In this document: positions 46,927 to 55,906 of the stretch, piece by piece
Layout: each line of letters starts with the position of its first letter
Numbering within the stretch: the first letter of the stretch is position 1
NCBI GenBank assembly: GCA_958296185.1
Contig: CATQIB010000017.1
Span: forward strand, 37,445-101,444
Reading direction: 5' to 3'
Length of the DNA stretch: 64,000 nucleotides
From: an uncultured Mesonia sp.
Lineage (GTDB): Bacteria > Bacteroidota > Bacteroidia > Flavobacteriales > Flavobacteriaceae
Translations under genes and position numbers: made by a program
Notes under the pieces: model-generated
The model's database searches: none
Told to the model about the DNA's origin: nothing
What the model saw: the letters and a program-made list of their open reading frames with translations, nothing else

Positions 46927-47493
46927 TTACAAAACTTTATGTTGTATATATTGTCTTATATAAGGAATTGCTTCTTTTTCGAACCAAGGATTCTTGCTTC
47001 TCCAAAATCGGTTTACGGGGGAAGGATGCGGTAAGGGTAAGTATTGAGGAAGGTATTCTTTAAAATTCTCAACCTGCTGGGTTAAACTTTTTTTACCGTC
47101 TAAATAATACTTACAAGCGTGCGCCCCAATGAGTATTTTTAAGGGTTGATCTTTAAACGCGTCTAATATGCTTTTGTGCCATAAAGGCGCACATTCTTTT
47201 CTAGGAGGTAAGTCACCAGTTTTGGCTTTGCCAGGATAACAAAATCCCATGGGCATAACGCCAAAGTTATCGGTATTATAAAATTGTTCATCTGTAACGC
47301 CGAGCCATTCTCTTAATTTTCTTCCGCTAGGATCATTCCAGTCAATACCGGTGTTGTGAACAGCCCTTCCTGGGGCCTGACTTATCAATAGTATTTTTGT
47401 ATTTTGATTAAAACGTACTATGGGTTTAGCACCAAGGGGTAAATTCTTTTCGCAGAAGGTACAAGAACGAATATCTTTTAATAAGTCTTTCAT
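46927..47493 (-). CDS. Uracil-DNA glycosylase family protein
   Basis: 188 residues. The N-terminal CTFCEKNLP and the phosphate-region motif ISQAPGRAVHNTGI (about 53-66), with the C-terminal HPSPVNRFW, mark the UDG fold. CTFC gives only one Cys pair near the N-terminus and no clear second pair, so an iron-sulfur cluster as in family 4 is not supported. It probably excises uracil or related bases. It is divergent from the gene at 47537. Confidence 0.85.
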   Translation of the reverse strand: MKDLLKDIRSCTFCEKNLPLGAKPIVRFNQNTKILLISQAPGRAVHNTGIDWNDPSGRKLREWLGVTDEQFYNTDNFGVMPMGFCYPGKAKTGDLPPRKECAPLWHKSILDAFKDQPLKILIGAHACKYYLDGKKSLTQQVENFKEYLPQYLPLPHPSPVNRFWRSKNPWFEKEAIPYIRQYIQHKVL

Positions 47494-47511
47494 AAAGCAA
47501 AGCTATTTAAT

Positions 47512-47519
47512 TACTTTTG
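47512..47519 (+). promoter_or_regulatory. Possible promoter, -7 box TACTTTTG
   Basis: Exact TAnnTTTG 17 bases before the ATG of the small membrane gene. No well-spaced TTG. Confidence 0.38.
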
Positions 47520-47536
47520 AACAACCATAAACAATT

Positions 47537-47950
47537 ATGCAGCAAGATACCTTAGAATTTAAGCAAAATAACCTTTTGATTATAGGTTTATTGATAGTAG
47601 TAGGCGCCTTGCTTTTACTCATTGGTTTGTCAGGTTATATGCTTAGTGAAGGCACTATTTACTTTTACCTTATAATATTAGGTAATCTATTATTAATTAC
47701 TAGTTTCTTCGTCATGAGATTGCGGAAAAATCAATTTCTTTATGACCCTGTTTTTATCCGCTTTAAGCTGAAAAATTACCCAAAACAAAAAATTAAAATA
47801 ACCGATATCAAATCTGCATATCTTCAGGGAGATGAGCTAGTTTTGATGTTGAATCAGGAGAAGAAACATTTTCTTTTAACATCTTATTCAAAGCAAGATC
47901 GGCTGGCGCTTTTAAATTTAATAGAAGCACTTATTGAGCAAGCAAATTAA
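47537..47950 (+). CDS. Small two-TM membrane protein, unknown
   Basis: 137 residues with two hydrophobic segments (about 13-32 and 40-60), a basic turn (MRLRKNQ) and a C-terminal soluble part with a beta-like pattern and a final helix (DRLALLNLIEALIEQA). No family recognised. Its stop overlaps the convergent rsmI stop by 4 bases. Confidence 0.65.
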   Translation: MQQDTLEFKQNNLLIIGLLIVVGALLLLIGLSGYMLSEGTIYFYLIILGNLLLITSFFVMRLRKNQFLYDPVFIRFKLKNYPKQKIKITDIKSAYLQGDELVLMLNQEKKHFLLTSYSKQDRLALLNLIEALIEQAN

Positions 47951-48621
47951 GTGGTTTTTCCTGCCACTATGAGAACTATTTCGCCTTTGGGTGGTTTCTC
48001 GGTGTAATATTCCATCAATTCTGTTAATCTGCCTCTTTGAGTTTCTTCGTGCATTTTTGAAATTTCTCTCGAAATACTGGCTAGTCGCTCTTCTCCTAGG
48101 TACTCAGCAAGATGTTTTAGGGTTTTAAGTAATTTATGAGGTGATTCATAAAATACCATGGTTCTAGTTTCTTCGCTTAAAAACTTTAAGCGGGTTTGTC
48201 TTCCTTTTTTGACGGGTAAAAAACCTTCGAAAACAAACTTGTCATTTGGTAATCCGCTATTGACTAATGCGGGTACAAAAGCCGTAGCTCCTGGTAGGCA
48301 GTCTACTTCTATGCCGGCCTCAATACAAGCTCGGGTGAGTAGGAAACCAGGATCAGAAATGGCAGGTGTACCCGCGTCGCTAATGAGTGCGGCGGTTTCA
48401 CCATTTAAAATACGATCAACTATTTTGGCTGTAGTTTTATGTTCATTATGCATATGATGGCTATGCATAGGCGTGCTTATTTCGAAATGTTTTAGAAGTT
48501 TACCGCTTGTTCTTGTGTCTTCGGCTAAAATAAAATCGACCGTTTTTAAGATCCGTAAAGCTCTTAAAGTAATGTCTTCTAAATTTCCGATGGGGGTAGG
48601 AACTAGAAATAATTTACTCAT
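47947..48621 (-). CDS. rsmI: 16S rRNA (cytidine-1402-2'-O)-methyltransferase
   Basis: Uses SAM to methylate the 2'-O of C1402 in the decoding centre. The tetrapyrrole-methylase fold is clear: LFLVPTPIGNLEDIT (4-18), AEDTRTS, SDAGTPAISDPGF and LPGATAFVPAL. 224 residues is at the short end for RsmI but usual in Bacteroidota, which lack the C-terminal extension. It starts on the last base of the upstream gene's stop. Confidence 0.95.
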   Translation of the reverse strand: MSKLFLVPTPIGNLEDITLRALRILKTVDFILAEDTRTSGKLLKHFEISTPMHSHHMHNEHKTTAKIVDRILNGETAALISDAGTPAISDPGFLLTRACIEAGIEVDCLPGATAFVPALVNSGLPNDKFVFEGFLPVKKGRQTRLKFLSEETRTMVFYESPHKLLKTLKHLAEYLGEERLASISREISKMHEETQRGRLTELMEYYTEKPPKGEIVLIVAGKTT

Positions 48622-49484
48622 TATATAAATTTATTTTCAATTGCATTCATGAAGCGGGTTTCAATTTCTTCTTTGTTTTCCCAATGATTATAGTCGGGTT
48701 TTACTTGTTCTTGAAGAAAACTATGCGCTTCTTGCCAATGCTCTAAGGTGTTAAGCTGAGAAATCACGCGATTATAGTCGTTGGCATCACCGTTAAACAA
48801 ATGTTTGATGTAGGCCAAACGGTCATTTAGTCCAATCTGAATGCCTTGTTTCAAACGTTGATTGAGTGATTTTTTCTGTTCAACTTGGTCGTTGTGTGTT
48901 TTTTTAGGTTCAAATTCGGCTAGCTCGCTTCCAAAAAGCATTTCTTGTTTTGGTAAAGACTGCTCTTTTTTTGTAGTAGCTGGTTGGCTTGGTTGTTCTT
49001 GTTCTTTTGTGGAGCCTATTGGTTCAAATTGAGGTAATTCATCAAAATGAACTCCAAAATCTGTGGTGTTTTCGTCTTTTTTGACGCTAGCCTCTGTTTC
49101 AGTTTTCTCTTGGTTAATTGATTTTGGAGTTTCAGGTGTTTTTAAATCTGATATAATTTCTTCTTTTTTGGTGTCTTTTTTTTGCTCAGTAACATCCTTA
49201 TGGTCAGATTCTGAAATTTTCTCAATAGCCTTGTCCTGACTTGTTGGGATGATTTTTGTTTGAGTGTGGGTAGATTCATCAAAACTTGCCAAACGTTTTT
49301 CAATCTGGGATTTACCAATTGTAGGTTGGTTACCTTCAAAATGTTTTTCGGTAAAAGAAAGCACGCTCAATTTTTCATGCAATTCTGCGCTAATTGCTTT
49401 TAACTCGTGCACTTCTGCTCTGTTTCGTAATTGTAAAATACGGTGTGCAAGACTCATTAACTCGGCTTCTAGTTGCTTTTTCAT
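48621..49484 (-). CDS. Conserved flavobacterial protein with low-complexity middle, unknown
   Basis: 287 residues. A helical N-terminus (1-50) is followed by a long disordered Lys/Glu/Gln/Thr-rich region (about 60-195) and a well-structured C-terminus (about 200-287, with LKQGIQIGLNDRLAYIKHLF and NRVISQLNTL). The C-terminus looks like a conserved Bacteroidota segment of unknown function. It is coupled to rsmI by a one-base overlap. Confidence 0.78.
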   Translation of the reverse strand: MKKQLEAELMSLAHRILQLRNRAEVHELKAISAELHEKLSVLSFTEKHFEGNQPTIGKSQIEKRLASFDESTHTQTKIIPTSQDKAIEKISESDHKDVTEQKKDTKKEEIISDLKTPETPKSINQEKTETEASVKKDENTTDFGVHFDELPQFEPIGSTKEQEQPSQPATTKKEQSLPKQEMLFGSELAEFEPKKTHNDQVEQKKSLNQRLKQGIQIGLNDRLAYIKHLFNGDANDYNRVISQLNTLEHWQEAHSFLQEQVKPDYNHWENKEEIETRFMNAIENKFI

Positions 49485-49547
49485 AACTTTCTTTATAAGT
49501 TTATTTACGCGGTGGTATTTTTATTAATTTTACTCTAAGAAAAAAGA

Positions 49548-49555
49548 CAAAAATA
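49548..49555 (-). promoter_or_regulatory. Possible promoter, -7 box TATTTTTG
   Basis: Exact TAnnTTTG on the minus strand, 63 bases before the start of the gene at 48621-49484. The -33 TTG is 28 bases away, too far. Confidence 0.38.
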
Positions 49556-49587
49556 TATCCCATTAATTAAAGGCTGAAAAATACAAA

Positions 49588-50232
49588 ATGTTTCTTGAAA
49601 ATACAGTAAATCACGAAGAGCAATTTGGTTGGATTGAGGTTATTTGCGGTAGTATGTTTTCTGGTAAGACCGAAGAGTTGATAAGAAGACTAAAGCGCGC
49701 TCAATTTGCCAAACAAAAAGTTGAAATTTTTAAACCTGCCGTTGATACGCGGTATGATGACCATTTTGTGGTTTCTCATGATGAGAATGAAATACGTTCT
49801 ACCCCGGTACCTGCAGCTACGAATATTCGCCTACTAGCCGATGGCTGTCAAGTAGTAGGCATTGATGAAGCTCAATTTTTTGATGATGAAATTGTAAGCG
49901 TTTGCAATGATTTGGCTAATAAAGGCATAAGAGTGGTAGTTGCTGGGTTAGATATGGATTTTAAGGGTAATCCTTTTGGTCCAATGCCTAATTTAATGGC
50001 CACTGCAGAATATGTGACCAAAGTACACGCGGTTTGTACGCGTACGGGAAATTTAGCGCAGTATAGCTACCGGAAAGCTGCTAGTAAAGATTTAGTGTTA
50101 TTGGGAGAAACGCTAGAATATGAACCCCTAAGTCGTGCGGCTTACGTCAAAGCGATGCGAGAACAAAAGAAAAGAGAAGATTCGGCTATAATAAATAAAA
50201 AAATAAATACAGATCAAGCGCCTTTAAAATAA
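49588..50232 (+). CDS. tdk: Thymidine kinase (type II)
   Basis: Phosphorylates thymidine in salvage. The P-loop is GSMFSGKT (21-28), Walker B is GIDEAQFF (about 90-97), and the lasso and acceptor region is VCTRTGNLAQYSYRK. Most TK1 enzymes carry four zinc-ribbon ligands; here the usual CxxC is CTRT and no C-terminal Cys pair is present, so the zinc site seems lost. 214 residues is normal. It is 7 bases before alr. Confidence 0.94.
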   Translation: MFLENTVNHEEQFGWIEVICGSMFSGKTEELIRRLKRAQFAKQKVEIFKPAVDTRYDDHFVVSHDENEIRSTPVPAATNIRLLADGCQVVGIDEAQFFDDEIVSVCNDLANKGIRVVVAGLDMDFKGNPFGPMPNLMATAEYVTKVHAVCTRTGNLAQYSYRKAASKDLVLLGETLEYEPLSRAAYVKAMREQKKREDSAIINKKINTDQAPLK

Positions 50233-50239
50233 TGCAGGT

Positions 50240-51340
50240 ATGATAGGAGAAACAGTATTAGAAATAAATTTAAAGTCATTAGCACATAATTTTGATTATT
50301 TAAAAAGCAAAATCAAACCTGGTACAAAGGTTATGGGGGTTGTTAAGGCTTTTGCTTATGGAAGCGAGGCGGGGCAAGTAGCGCTTAAATTGCAAGATTT
50401 AGGCATAGATTTTTTTGCTGTGGCCTATACTAATGAAGGGGTTAAATTAAGAGAAGTGGGGGTTACTCAACCTATTCTTGTGCTGCATCCCCAATCTATG
50501 CATTTTGACACCCTAATTCAAAACTGTCTTACTCCTAGTATTTATAGTAGATTTGTGCTTGATCACTTTATCGCTTCCGCGGAAGCGCTTAAACAAAAAA
50601 ACTATCCTATACACCTTAAATTAAATACCGGCTTTAATCGCCTAGGCTTTGCCAATCAAGAATTAGATGGGGTGATTGAAAAATTAAAAAGCACTCGAGC
50701 TGTTCAGGTTGAGGGTGTATATTCTCATTTGGCGGCAAGTGAAGATTTAAAAGAAAAAGAATTTTCACTCTCGCAAATTAAAAACTATGAGGCTATGAGT
50801 GGCCAATTAATCCATAAATTGGGATACAAGCCTTTAAAGCATTTATGCAACACTAGTGGTATACTTAATTATCCAGAAGCGCATCATGATATGGTTCGTA
50901 CAGGGATTGGGTTGCATGGCTATAGCAATGACTTTGCAATTGATGCTGCACTTAAGCCTGTAGCTACTTTAAAGACAATAATTTCGCAGATTCATGAGGT
51001 GCAACCGGGTGAGTCGGTTGGCTATAACCGCAAATTTATTGCCGAAAAATTTACTAAGACAGCAACCCTCCCTCTCGGTCACGCCGATGGGATTAACCGT
51101 ATATATGGAAAGGGTAAAAATTATGTTTCTATAAATGGCGAGAAAGCACCAATTATAGGAAACGTTTGTATGGATATGATTATGGTAGATGTTACCCACA
51201 TTAATTGTAAAGAGGGCGATGAGGTAATTGTTTTTGGACCCGAATTAAGCGCCGAAGTATTTGCTAATTTGGCAGGAAGCATATCTTATGAACTGATTAC
51301 TTCGGTTTCTCAACGTATTAAGCGAAAAATTATACATTAA
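50240..51340 (+). CDS. alr: Alanine racemase
   Basis: Makes D-alanine for peptidoglycan. The PLP lysine is K36 in VVKAFAYG, and the second catalytic base is the Tyr in ESVGYNRKF. The N-terminal TIM barrel and C-terminal beta domain are complete at 366 residues. It is co-directional with tdk at 7 bases and with mscL at 46 bases. Confidence 0.96.
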   Translation: MIGETVLEINLKSLAHNFDYLKSKIKPGTKVMGVVKAFAYGSEAGQVALKLQDLGIDFFAVAYTNEGVKLREVGVTQPILVLHPQSMHFDTLIQNCLTPSIYSRFVLDHFIASAEALKQKNYPIHLKLNTGFNRLGFANQELDGVIEKLKSTRAVQVEGVYSHLAASEDLKEKEFSLSQIKNYEAMSGQLIHKLGYKPLKHLCNTSGILNYPEAHHDMVRTGIGLHGYSNDFAIDAALKPVATLKTIISQIHEVQPGESVGYNRKFIAEKFTKTATLPLGHADGINRIYGKGKNYVSINGEKAPIIGNVCMDMIMVDVTHINCKEGDEVIVFGPELSAEVFANLAGSISYELITSVSQRIKRKIIH

Positions 51341-51386
51341 ATTCATAAATTTTACTAAATTGCTAAAATAACCTTAACTAAATATT

Positions 51387-51806
51387 ATGAGTTTTTTTAG
51401 CGATTTTAAGAAGTTCCTTATGAAAGGAGACATTGTAGCACTGGCCACAGCGGTGGTTATTGGTGCTGCATTTAAAACCATTGTTGATTCTGTGGTTAAA
51501 GATGTTATAACGCCAATAATTGGTGTAATAACGGGAGGTACAGATTTTACCCAAAAATTCATTGCCTTAGACGGTGCAAATTATGCGAGTTTAGAGGCTG
51601 CCAATGAGGCCAACGCGGCAGTAATTACCTACGGTAATTTAATACAAGCAATTATTAATTTTATAATCGTAGGTTTGTTTATTTTCTTGTTTTTAAGAGC
51701 TTACGAGAAAACAAAGAAGAAAGAGGAGGCAAAACCAGCGGCACCTAAAGGCCCTACTCAAGAAGAATTGCTTATTGAGATAAGAGACGAGCTGCGTAAA
51801 AAATAA
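51387..51806 (+). CDS. mscL: Large-conductance mechanosensitive channel
   Basis: A pentameric membrane valve that opens under osmotic down-shock. The N-terminus [21 protein letters not shown] is typical, with two membrane helices (about 16-45 and 82-108) and a charged C-terminal helix. 139 residues is normal. A strong terminator follows. Confidence 0.96.
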   Translation: MSFFSDFKKFLMKGDIVALATAVVIGAAFKTIVDSVVKDVITPIIGVITGGTDFTQKFIALDGANYASLEAANEANAAVITYGNLIQAIINFIIVGLFIFLFLRAYEKTKKKEEAKPAAPKGPTQEELLIEIRDELRKK

Positions 51807-51838
51807 GGCTTATTTGCTATTAAACAACAGGTAATCCG

Positions 51839-51872
51839 AAACCCTAAAAATCAGATTTTTAGGGTTTTTTAT
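51839..51872 (+). terminator. Terminator after mscL
   Basis: A 12-bp stem (AAACCCTAAAAA with TTTTTAGGGTTT) around TCAGA, followed by T. Confidence 0.88.
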
Positions 51873-51904
51873 TTTTTAAGAGTACGCGAAAATTTGTAAA
51901 ATGG

Positions 51905-51912
51905 TATATTTG
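51905..51912 (+). promoter_or_regulatory. Possible asd promoter, -7 box TATATTTG
   Basis: Exact TAnnTTTG 25 bases before the asd ATG. The nearest TTG is only 8 bases upstream, so the -33 box is unclear. Confidence 0.45.
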
Positions 51913-51937
51913 CTGGCATAACCCCAAATAGAAAACA

Positions 51938-52927
51938 ATGAGAATAGCTGTTGTTGGTGCCACTGGTATGGTAGGCCAAGTAATTTTAGAAGTTTTACAA
52001 GAACGCAATTTTCCCCTTACCGAATTGATTCCGGTAGCCTCAGAAAGATCGGTTGGAAAATCTATTGTTTTCAAGAAAAAAGAACATCCTATTGTAAGCT
52101 TGCAGACCGCTTTAGAGAAGCAACCAGACATTGCTCTTTTTTCTGCCGGTGGTGATGCTTCGTTACTTTGGGCGCCAAGGTTTGCCGAGATAGGAACTAG
52201 AGTTATCGATAACTCTTCGGCTTGGAGAATGGACGCCACAAAAAAACTTATTGTTCCCGAAATTAACGCTAGCCAGCTTACCAAGGAAGATTTTATTATA
52301 GCCAACCCTAATTGTTCTACGGTACAATTGTTAATGGTATTAAGTCCGTTACATCAAAGATTTAAAGTGAGACGGGTAATCGTTTCTACCTATCAATCTA
52401 TTACAGGAACTGGTGTAAAAGCGGTTCAGCAGTTGGAGAACGAGATGCAATTTAAGAAAGGGGAGATGGCATATCCTTATCCTATACACCAAAATGCTAT
52501 CCCGCATTGCGATGTGTTTTTAGAAAACGATTACACTAAAGAAGAAATGAAACTCACGCAAGAAACCAAAAAAATATTACAAGATGAAAATGTTTTGGTT
52601 TCGGCTACTGCTGTGCGAATTCCCGTTGTAGGCGGCCATAGTGAATCGGTTAATATTGAGTTTGAAAAAGCGGTTAGTGTGGGCGATATTAAAGCTGCTT
52701 TGCAAGAAACACCAGGCGTGCAACTCAAAGATAACCCAGATGTTAATGCTTATCCTATGCCGGTTTATGCACAAGGTAAAGACGAGGTTTTTGTAGGCCG
52801 TATACGTTCCGATCATTCTCATTCAAAAGCGATTAATATGTGGATTGTTGCCGATAATTTAAGAAAAGGGGCAGCAACTAATGCAGTGCAAATAGCCGAG
52901 TATTTGATTGACCAAAATTTGGTCTAG
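51938..52927 (+). CDS. asd: Aspartate-semialdehyde dehydrogenase
   Basis: Reduces aspartyl phosphate to the semialdehyde on the path to lysine, threonine, methionine and diaminopimelate. GATGMVG (7-13) binds NADP, the catalytic Cys is C126 in NPNCSTVQ, and the His is in GGHSESV. 329 residues is normal. It is isolated from other pathway genes. Confidence 0.96.
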   Translation: MRIAVVGATGMVGQVILEVLQERNFPLTELIPVASERSVGKSIVFKKKEHPIVSLQTALEKQPDIALFSAGGDASLLWAPRFAEIGTRVIDNSSAWRMDATKKLIVPEINASQLTKEDFIIANPNCSTVQLLMVLSPLHQRFKVRRVIVSTYQSITGTGVKAVQQLENEMQFKKGEMAYPYPIHQNAIPHCDVFLENDYTKEEMKLTQETKKILQDENVLVSATAVRIPVVGGHSESVNIEFEKAVSVGDIKAALQETPGVQLKDNPDVNAYPMPVYAQGKDEVFVGRIRSDHSHSKAINMWIVADNLRKGAATNAVQIAEYLIDQNLV

Positions 52928-52968
52928 AATATTAGATGCAAAAAAAGATCGCTGCCTGATAAAAGTTT

Positions 52969-53027
52969 TCAATACTTTTGAATTTAAGTTAATTTTATAA
53001 GTATTGATTTTTTATTGTTTATTTTTG
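52969..53027 (+). promoter_or_regulatory. Inverted repeat overlapping the promoter of the metal-uptake module
   Basis: TCAATACTT (52969-52977) and AAGTATTGA (52999-53007) form a 9-bp inverted repeat with a 21-base spacer, followed by six T. The -7 box TATTTTTG (53020-53027) lies just after, 7 bases before the next ATG. The repeat may be a terminator of asd, an operator, or both. Confidence 0.45.
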
Positions 53028-53034
53028 CAACAAG

Positions 53035-53340
53035 ATGAGTGATCGTGTCAAAAATATAGTAACTACATTTTTGTTGGGAATTTTTGTTATGCTCCAGTTA
53101 GGAGTATTGCATAGCGCTTCTCACGATGATGACATAAGCACCAGCCACGATTGTGTTTGGTGTCAGCTTTCTCACGCACAAAAAACACCAGTTGCTAGTC
53201 AAGATACATTTTTCGAATATCATCTTGAATCTCCCGTCTTCCGCCTTGAGCGAGAAAAAATAGTGGAGCACGCAAATTTGCTTTATCAAAAGCTACCGGT
53301 TTGTGAATTAAAAAACAAACCCCCTCCTTATTTAATTTAA
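53035..53340 (+). CDS. Small His/Cys-containing protein of a probable metal-uptake module
   Basis: 101 residues with one N-terminal hydrophobic segment (about 8-26), then HSASHDDD and HDCVWCQLSH, clustering several His, Asp and two Cys within about 25 residues. That clustering suggests metal binding on the periplasmic side; this is inference. No family recognised with confidence. It is 146 bases upstream of a ZnuD-like receptor gene on the same strand. Confidence 0.65.
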   Translation: MSDRVKNIVTTFLLGIFVMLQLGVLHSASHDDDISTSHDCVWCQLSHAQKTPVASQDTFFEYHLESPVFRLEREKIVEHANLLYQKLPVCELKNKPPPYLI

Positions 53341-53486
53341 TCTCTGTTTAGAACTTTCTTATCAATACACCGGACTTCGATTCGGTTGTGTTGCAGTACA
53401 ATTTACGCTAACTTATTGTATGAATGGTGCTCTTGTATTACCACCAATTATATACCGTAAATTAAATCAAACAAAATTAATTAAAT

Positions 53487-55889
53487 ATGAAGTTTTTTGT
53501 TCAACTACTTCTGTTCTCTGCAAGTTATTTTGCTTATAGTCAATCTTGCTCATTCAATTTAGAAGGAAAGGTTATTGATTTCCATGACGGGCAAGCCTTA
53601 GCCAATGCAAAAGTAGAATTGTTAAACACCAATCAAATAATATACACTAACGCTAAGGGCGAATTTAAATTTAAAGAGGTATGTGAAGGAGCTCAAAATC
53701 TGCGCGTTAATCATCCTGATTGTCAAGAATTAATCTACCCTATTTTGATAGAGCGAAATACTAAGACTACCATTTACTTAGAACATCATTTAGAGGAGTT
53801 AGAAGTGGTAAGCTTGGTAGGAAAAATTAATAGAGATCAAACAAAATCTAACCCTAGTTTTGTGGTAGATCGAGCCGTTTTAGACAAACATAAGGGAGGG
53901 AGCTTAGGAGATGCTTTGCAAGAAATAGTGGGAGTTTCTTCTTTAACTACAGGAAACAGTATTGTAAAACCCGTTATTCAAGGATTACATAGTAGTAGGG
54001 TTTTATTGATGCAAAACAACGTACGTTTAGAGAACCAAGATTGGGGGGTAGAACACGCACCTAGTATTGCTATGCAAGCCGCCCAAGAGGTAGAGGTGGT
54101 TAAAGGAGCGTCTGCATTGGCCCTTGGAGGGGATGCTTTGGGAGGAGCCATAATTACTTCACCAGCAAAGATACCTGTAAAAGATACCCTTTACGGTTAT
54201 ACTGGTCTTGTAGCTGCCAGTAATGGTAGAGGAGGAGGTTTATTCTCCCAGCTTACCAAATCTTTTGAGAACGGGTGGTATGCCCAAGCAGATGCCTCTT
54301 TTAAACGCTTTGGCGATGCAAAGGCGCCAGATAATTTTTTAGCGAATACGGGCCATTTAGAAAAGGCTCTAAGTTTAAGAGGTGGTTTAAATAAATTTGT
54401 ACAAGGCTTTGAGGTTTACTATAGCTACTATCAAAGTGAAAACGGTATTTTAAGAGATGCGCATATTGGTAATGTGTCTGATTTAATCAGAGCTATTAAT
54501 CGGGAGAAACCTTTAGAATCGAACGATTTTTCTTATAAGATAAATGAACCCAAGCAATCGGTAACCCATCATTTAGCCAAGCTATCTTATTACAGAAGGT
54601 TGGAGAATATAGGTAAAATAAAAATGCATTATTCTTATCAGGAAAACAATAGATTAGAATATGATATCCGTCGAGGTGATGATGCAGGAAAAGCCTCACT
54701 AGATCTTAATTTGAAAACCCACGAGTTTCAAACAAATTTGCAGGTTGATTACGACAAAAATTATGATGTCAACGCGGGAGTGGCTCTGACCTATCAAGAT
54801 AATTTTGCCAATCCGCTTACTGGTGTTAAACGCTTAATTCCAGATTACAAGCAATACAAAATAGGCGTTTATGCAACAGGGGATTATAAGTGGAACAAGA
54901 ACTGGACTGCAGAGGCAGGTTTGCGTTTTGATTATACACATCTCGATGCTCAAAAATTTTACCTGAAAACGAGTTGGGATAAAAAGGGTTACCAGCAAGA
55001 TTTTTCTAATATTATAGTAGAAGATTTTGGAACACAATACTTAACTAATCCTAAATTTGATTTTCAAAACTTTTCGTGGATTGGAGGGGTAAAATACGAA
55101 CAAAATGATTTTGAAGCCGCTTTTAATTATACAAGAGGGCAGCGTGCACCAAATGTAGCCGAATTATTTTCGGATGGATTACACCATTCAGCAGCCATTA
55201 TTGAATTGGGCGATTTGCGATTTAAACCCGAAACCTCACATAAAATAAGTCTTAACTTAGCGCAAGACCTAAATGCGTTTAGTTTCGTGGCTAATCCTTA
55301 TTTAAATAGGTTTACAGATTTTATCACCTTAGTTCCAAAAGGCTTAGAAACCACTGTAAGAGGGGCTTTTCCTGTCTGGGAATACGAACAGGTAGATGCC
55401 TTGTTGTGGGGAATGGATGCCCAGGCCAATTACAGAATAGCCAAAAATTTTGAAAGCCAAGTTAGTTTTGCTTATTTGGTAGGACGCGATTTGGATGCAG
55501 ATAATTATCTAAACGAGATGCCCGCGCCTAATTTTTTGTATCAGCTAACCTATAAGCGGGAGAATTGGAAAGATTTACGAATGACTGTCCAAGCTAAACA
55601 TAGCCTAAGACAACATAATTATCCTAATAATAATTTTTACTACGAAGTGCTTAACGAAGGTAATTATGAGCAGGTACTGGTCGATATAAGTACGCCGCCA
55701 GAAGCCTATATCCTTTTTGGCTTTGAATCGTCTGCACGCTTTACACCTTTTAAAACAGGCAGCCTAGAAGTAAACTTCCAAATTCAAAACATATTGAATA
55801 CTCAATACAACGATTATTTAAACAGATTGCGTTATTACGCCTATCAACCGGGACGCAATTTTATTCTTAACCTTACCTATAATTATTAA
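53487..55889 (+). CDS. TonB-dependent receptor, ZnuD-like
   Basis: 800 residues: signal peptide (ending FAYSQ near 19), carboxypeptidase-regulatory-like domain (about 23-108), plug (about 130-235) and barrel. The plug has VIQGLHSSRVLLMQNN, DWGVEHAP and VEVVKGASALALGGDALGG, a pattern like zinc/copper-type receptors (ZnuD family) and unlike siderophore receptors. The substrate is therefore probably a metal ion or its carrier. It ends in an aromatic residue pattern typical of barrel C-termini (NLTYNY). Confidence 0.88.
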   Translation: MKFFVQLLLFSASYFAYSQSCSFNLEGKVIDFHDGQALANAKVELLNTNQIIYTNAKGEFKFKEVCEGAQNLRVNHPDCQELIYPILIERNTKTTIYLEHHLEELEVVSLVGKINRDQTKSNPSFVVDRAVLDKHKGGSLGDALQEIVGVSSLTTGNSIVKPVIQGLHSSRVLLMQNNVRLENQDWGVEHAPSIAMQAAQEVEVVKGASALALGGDALGGAIITSPAKIPVKDTLYGYTGLVAASNGRGGGLFSQLTKSFENGWYAQADASFKRFGDAKAPDNFLANTGHLEKALSLRGGLNKFVQGFEVYYSYYQSENGILRDAHIGNVSDLIRAINREKPLESNDFSYKINEPKQSVTHHLAKLSYYRRLENIGKIKMHYSYQENNRLEYDIRRGDDAGKASLDLNLKTHEFQTNLQVDYDKNYDVNAGVALTYQDNFANPLTGVKRLIPDYKQYKIGVYATGDYKWNKNWTAEAGLRFDYTHLDAQKFYLKTSWDKKGYQQDFSNIIVEDFGTQYLTNPKFDFQNFSWIGGVKYEQNDFEAAFNYTRGQRAPNVAELFSDGLHHSAAIIELGDLRFKPETSHKISLNLAQDLNAFSFVANPYLNRFTDFITLVPKGLETTVRGAFPVWEYEQVDALLWGMDAQANYRIAKNFESQVSFAYLVGRDLDADNYLNEMPAPNFLYQLTYKRENWKDLRMTVQAKHSLRQHNYPNNNFYYEVLNEGNYEQVLVDISTPPEAYILFGFESSARFTPFKTGSLEVNFQIQNILNTQYNDYLNRLRYYAYQPGRNFILNLTYNY

Positions 55890-55906
55890 TTTTAAATTTA
55901 AATACC

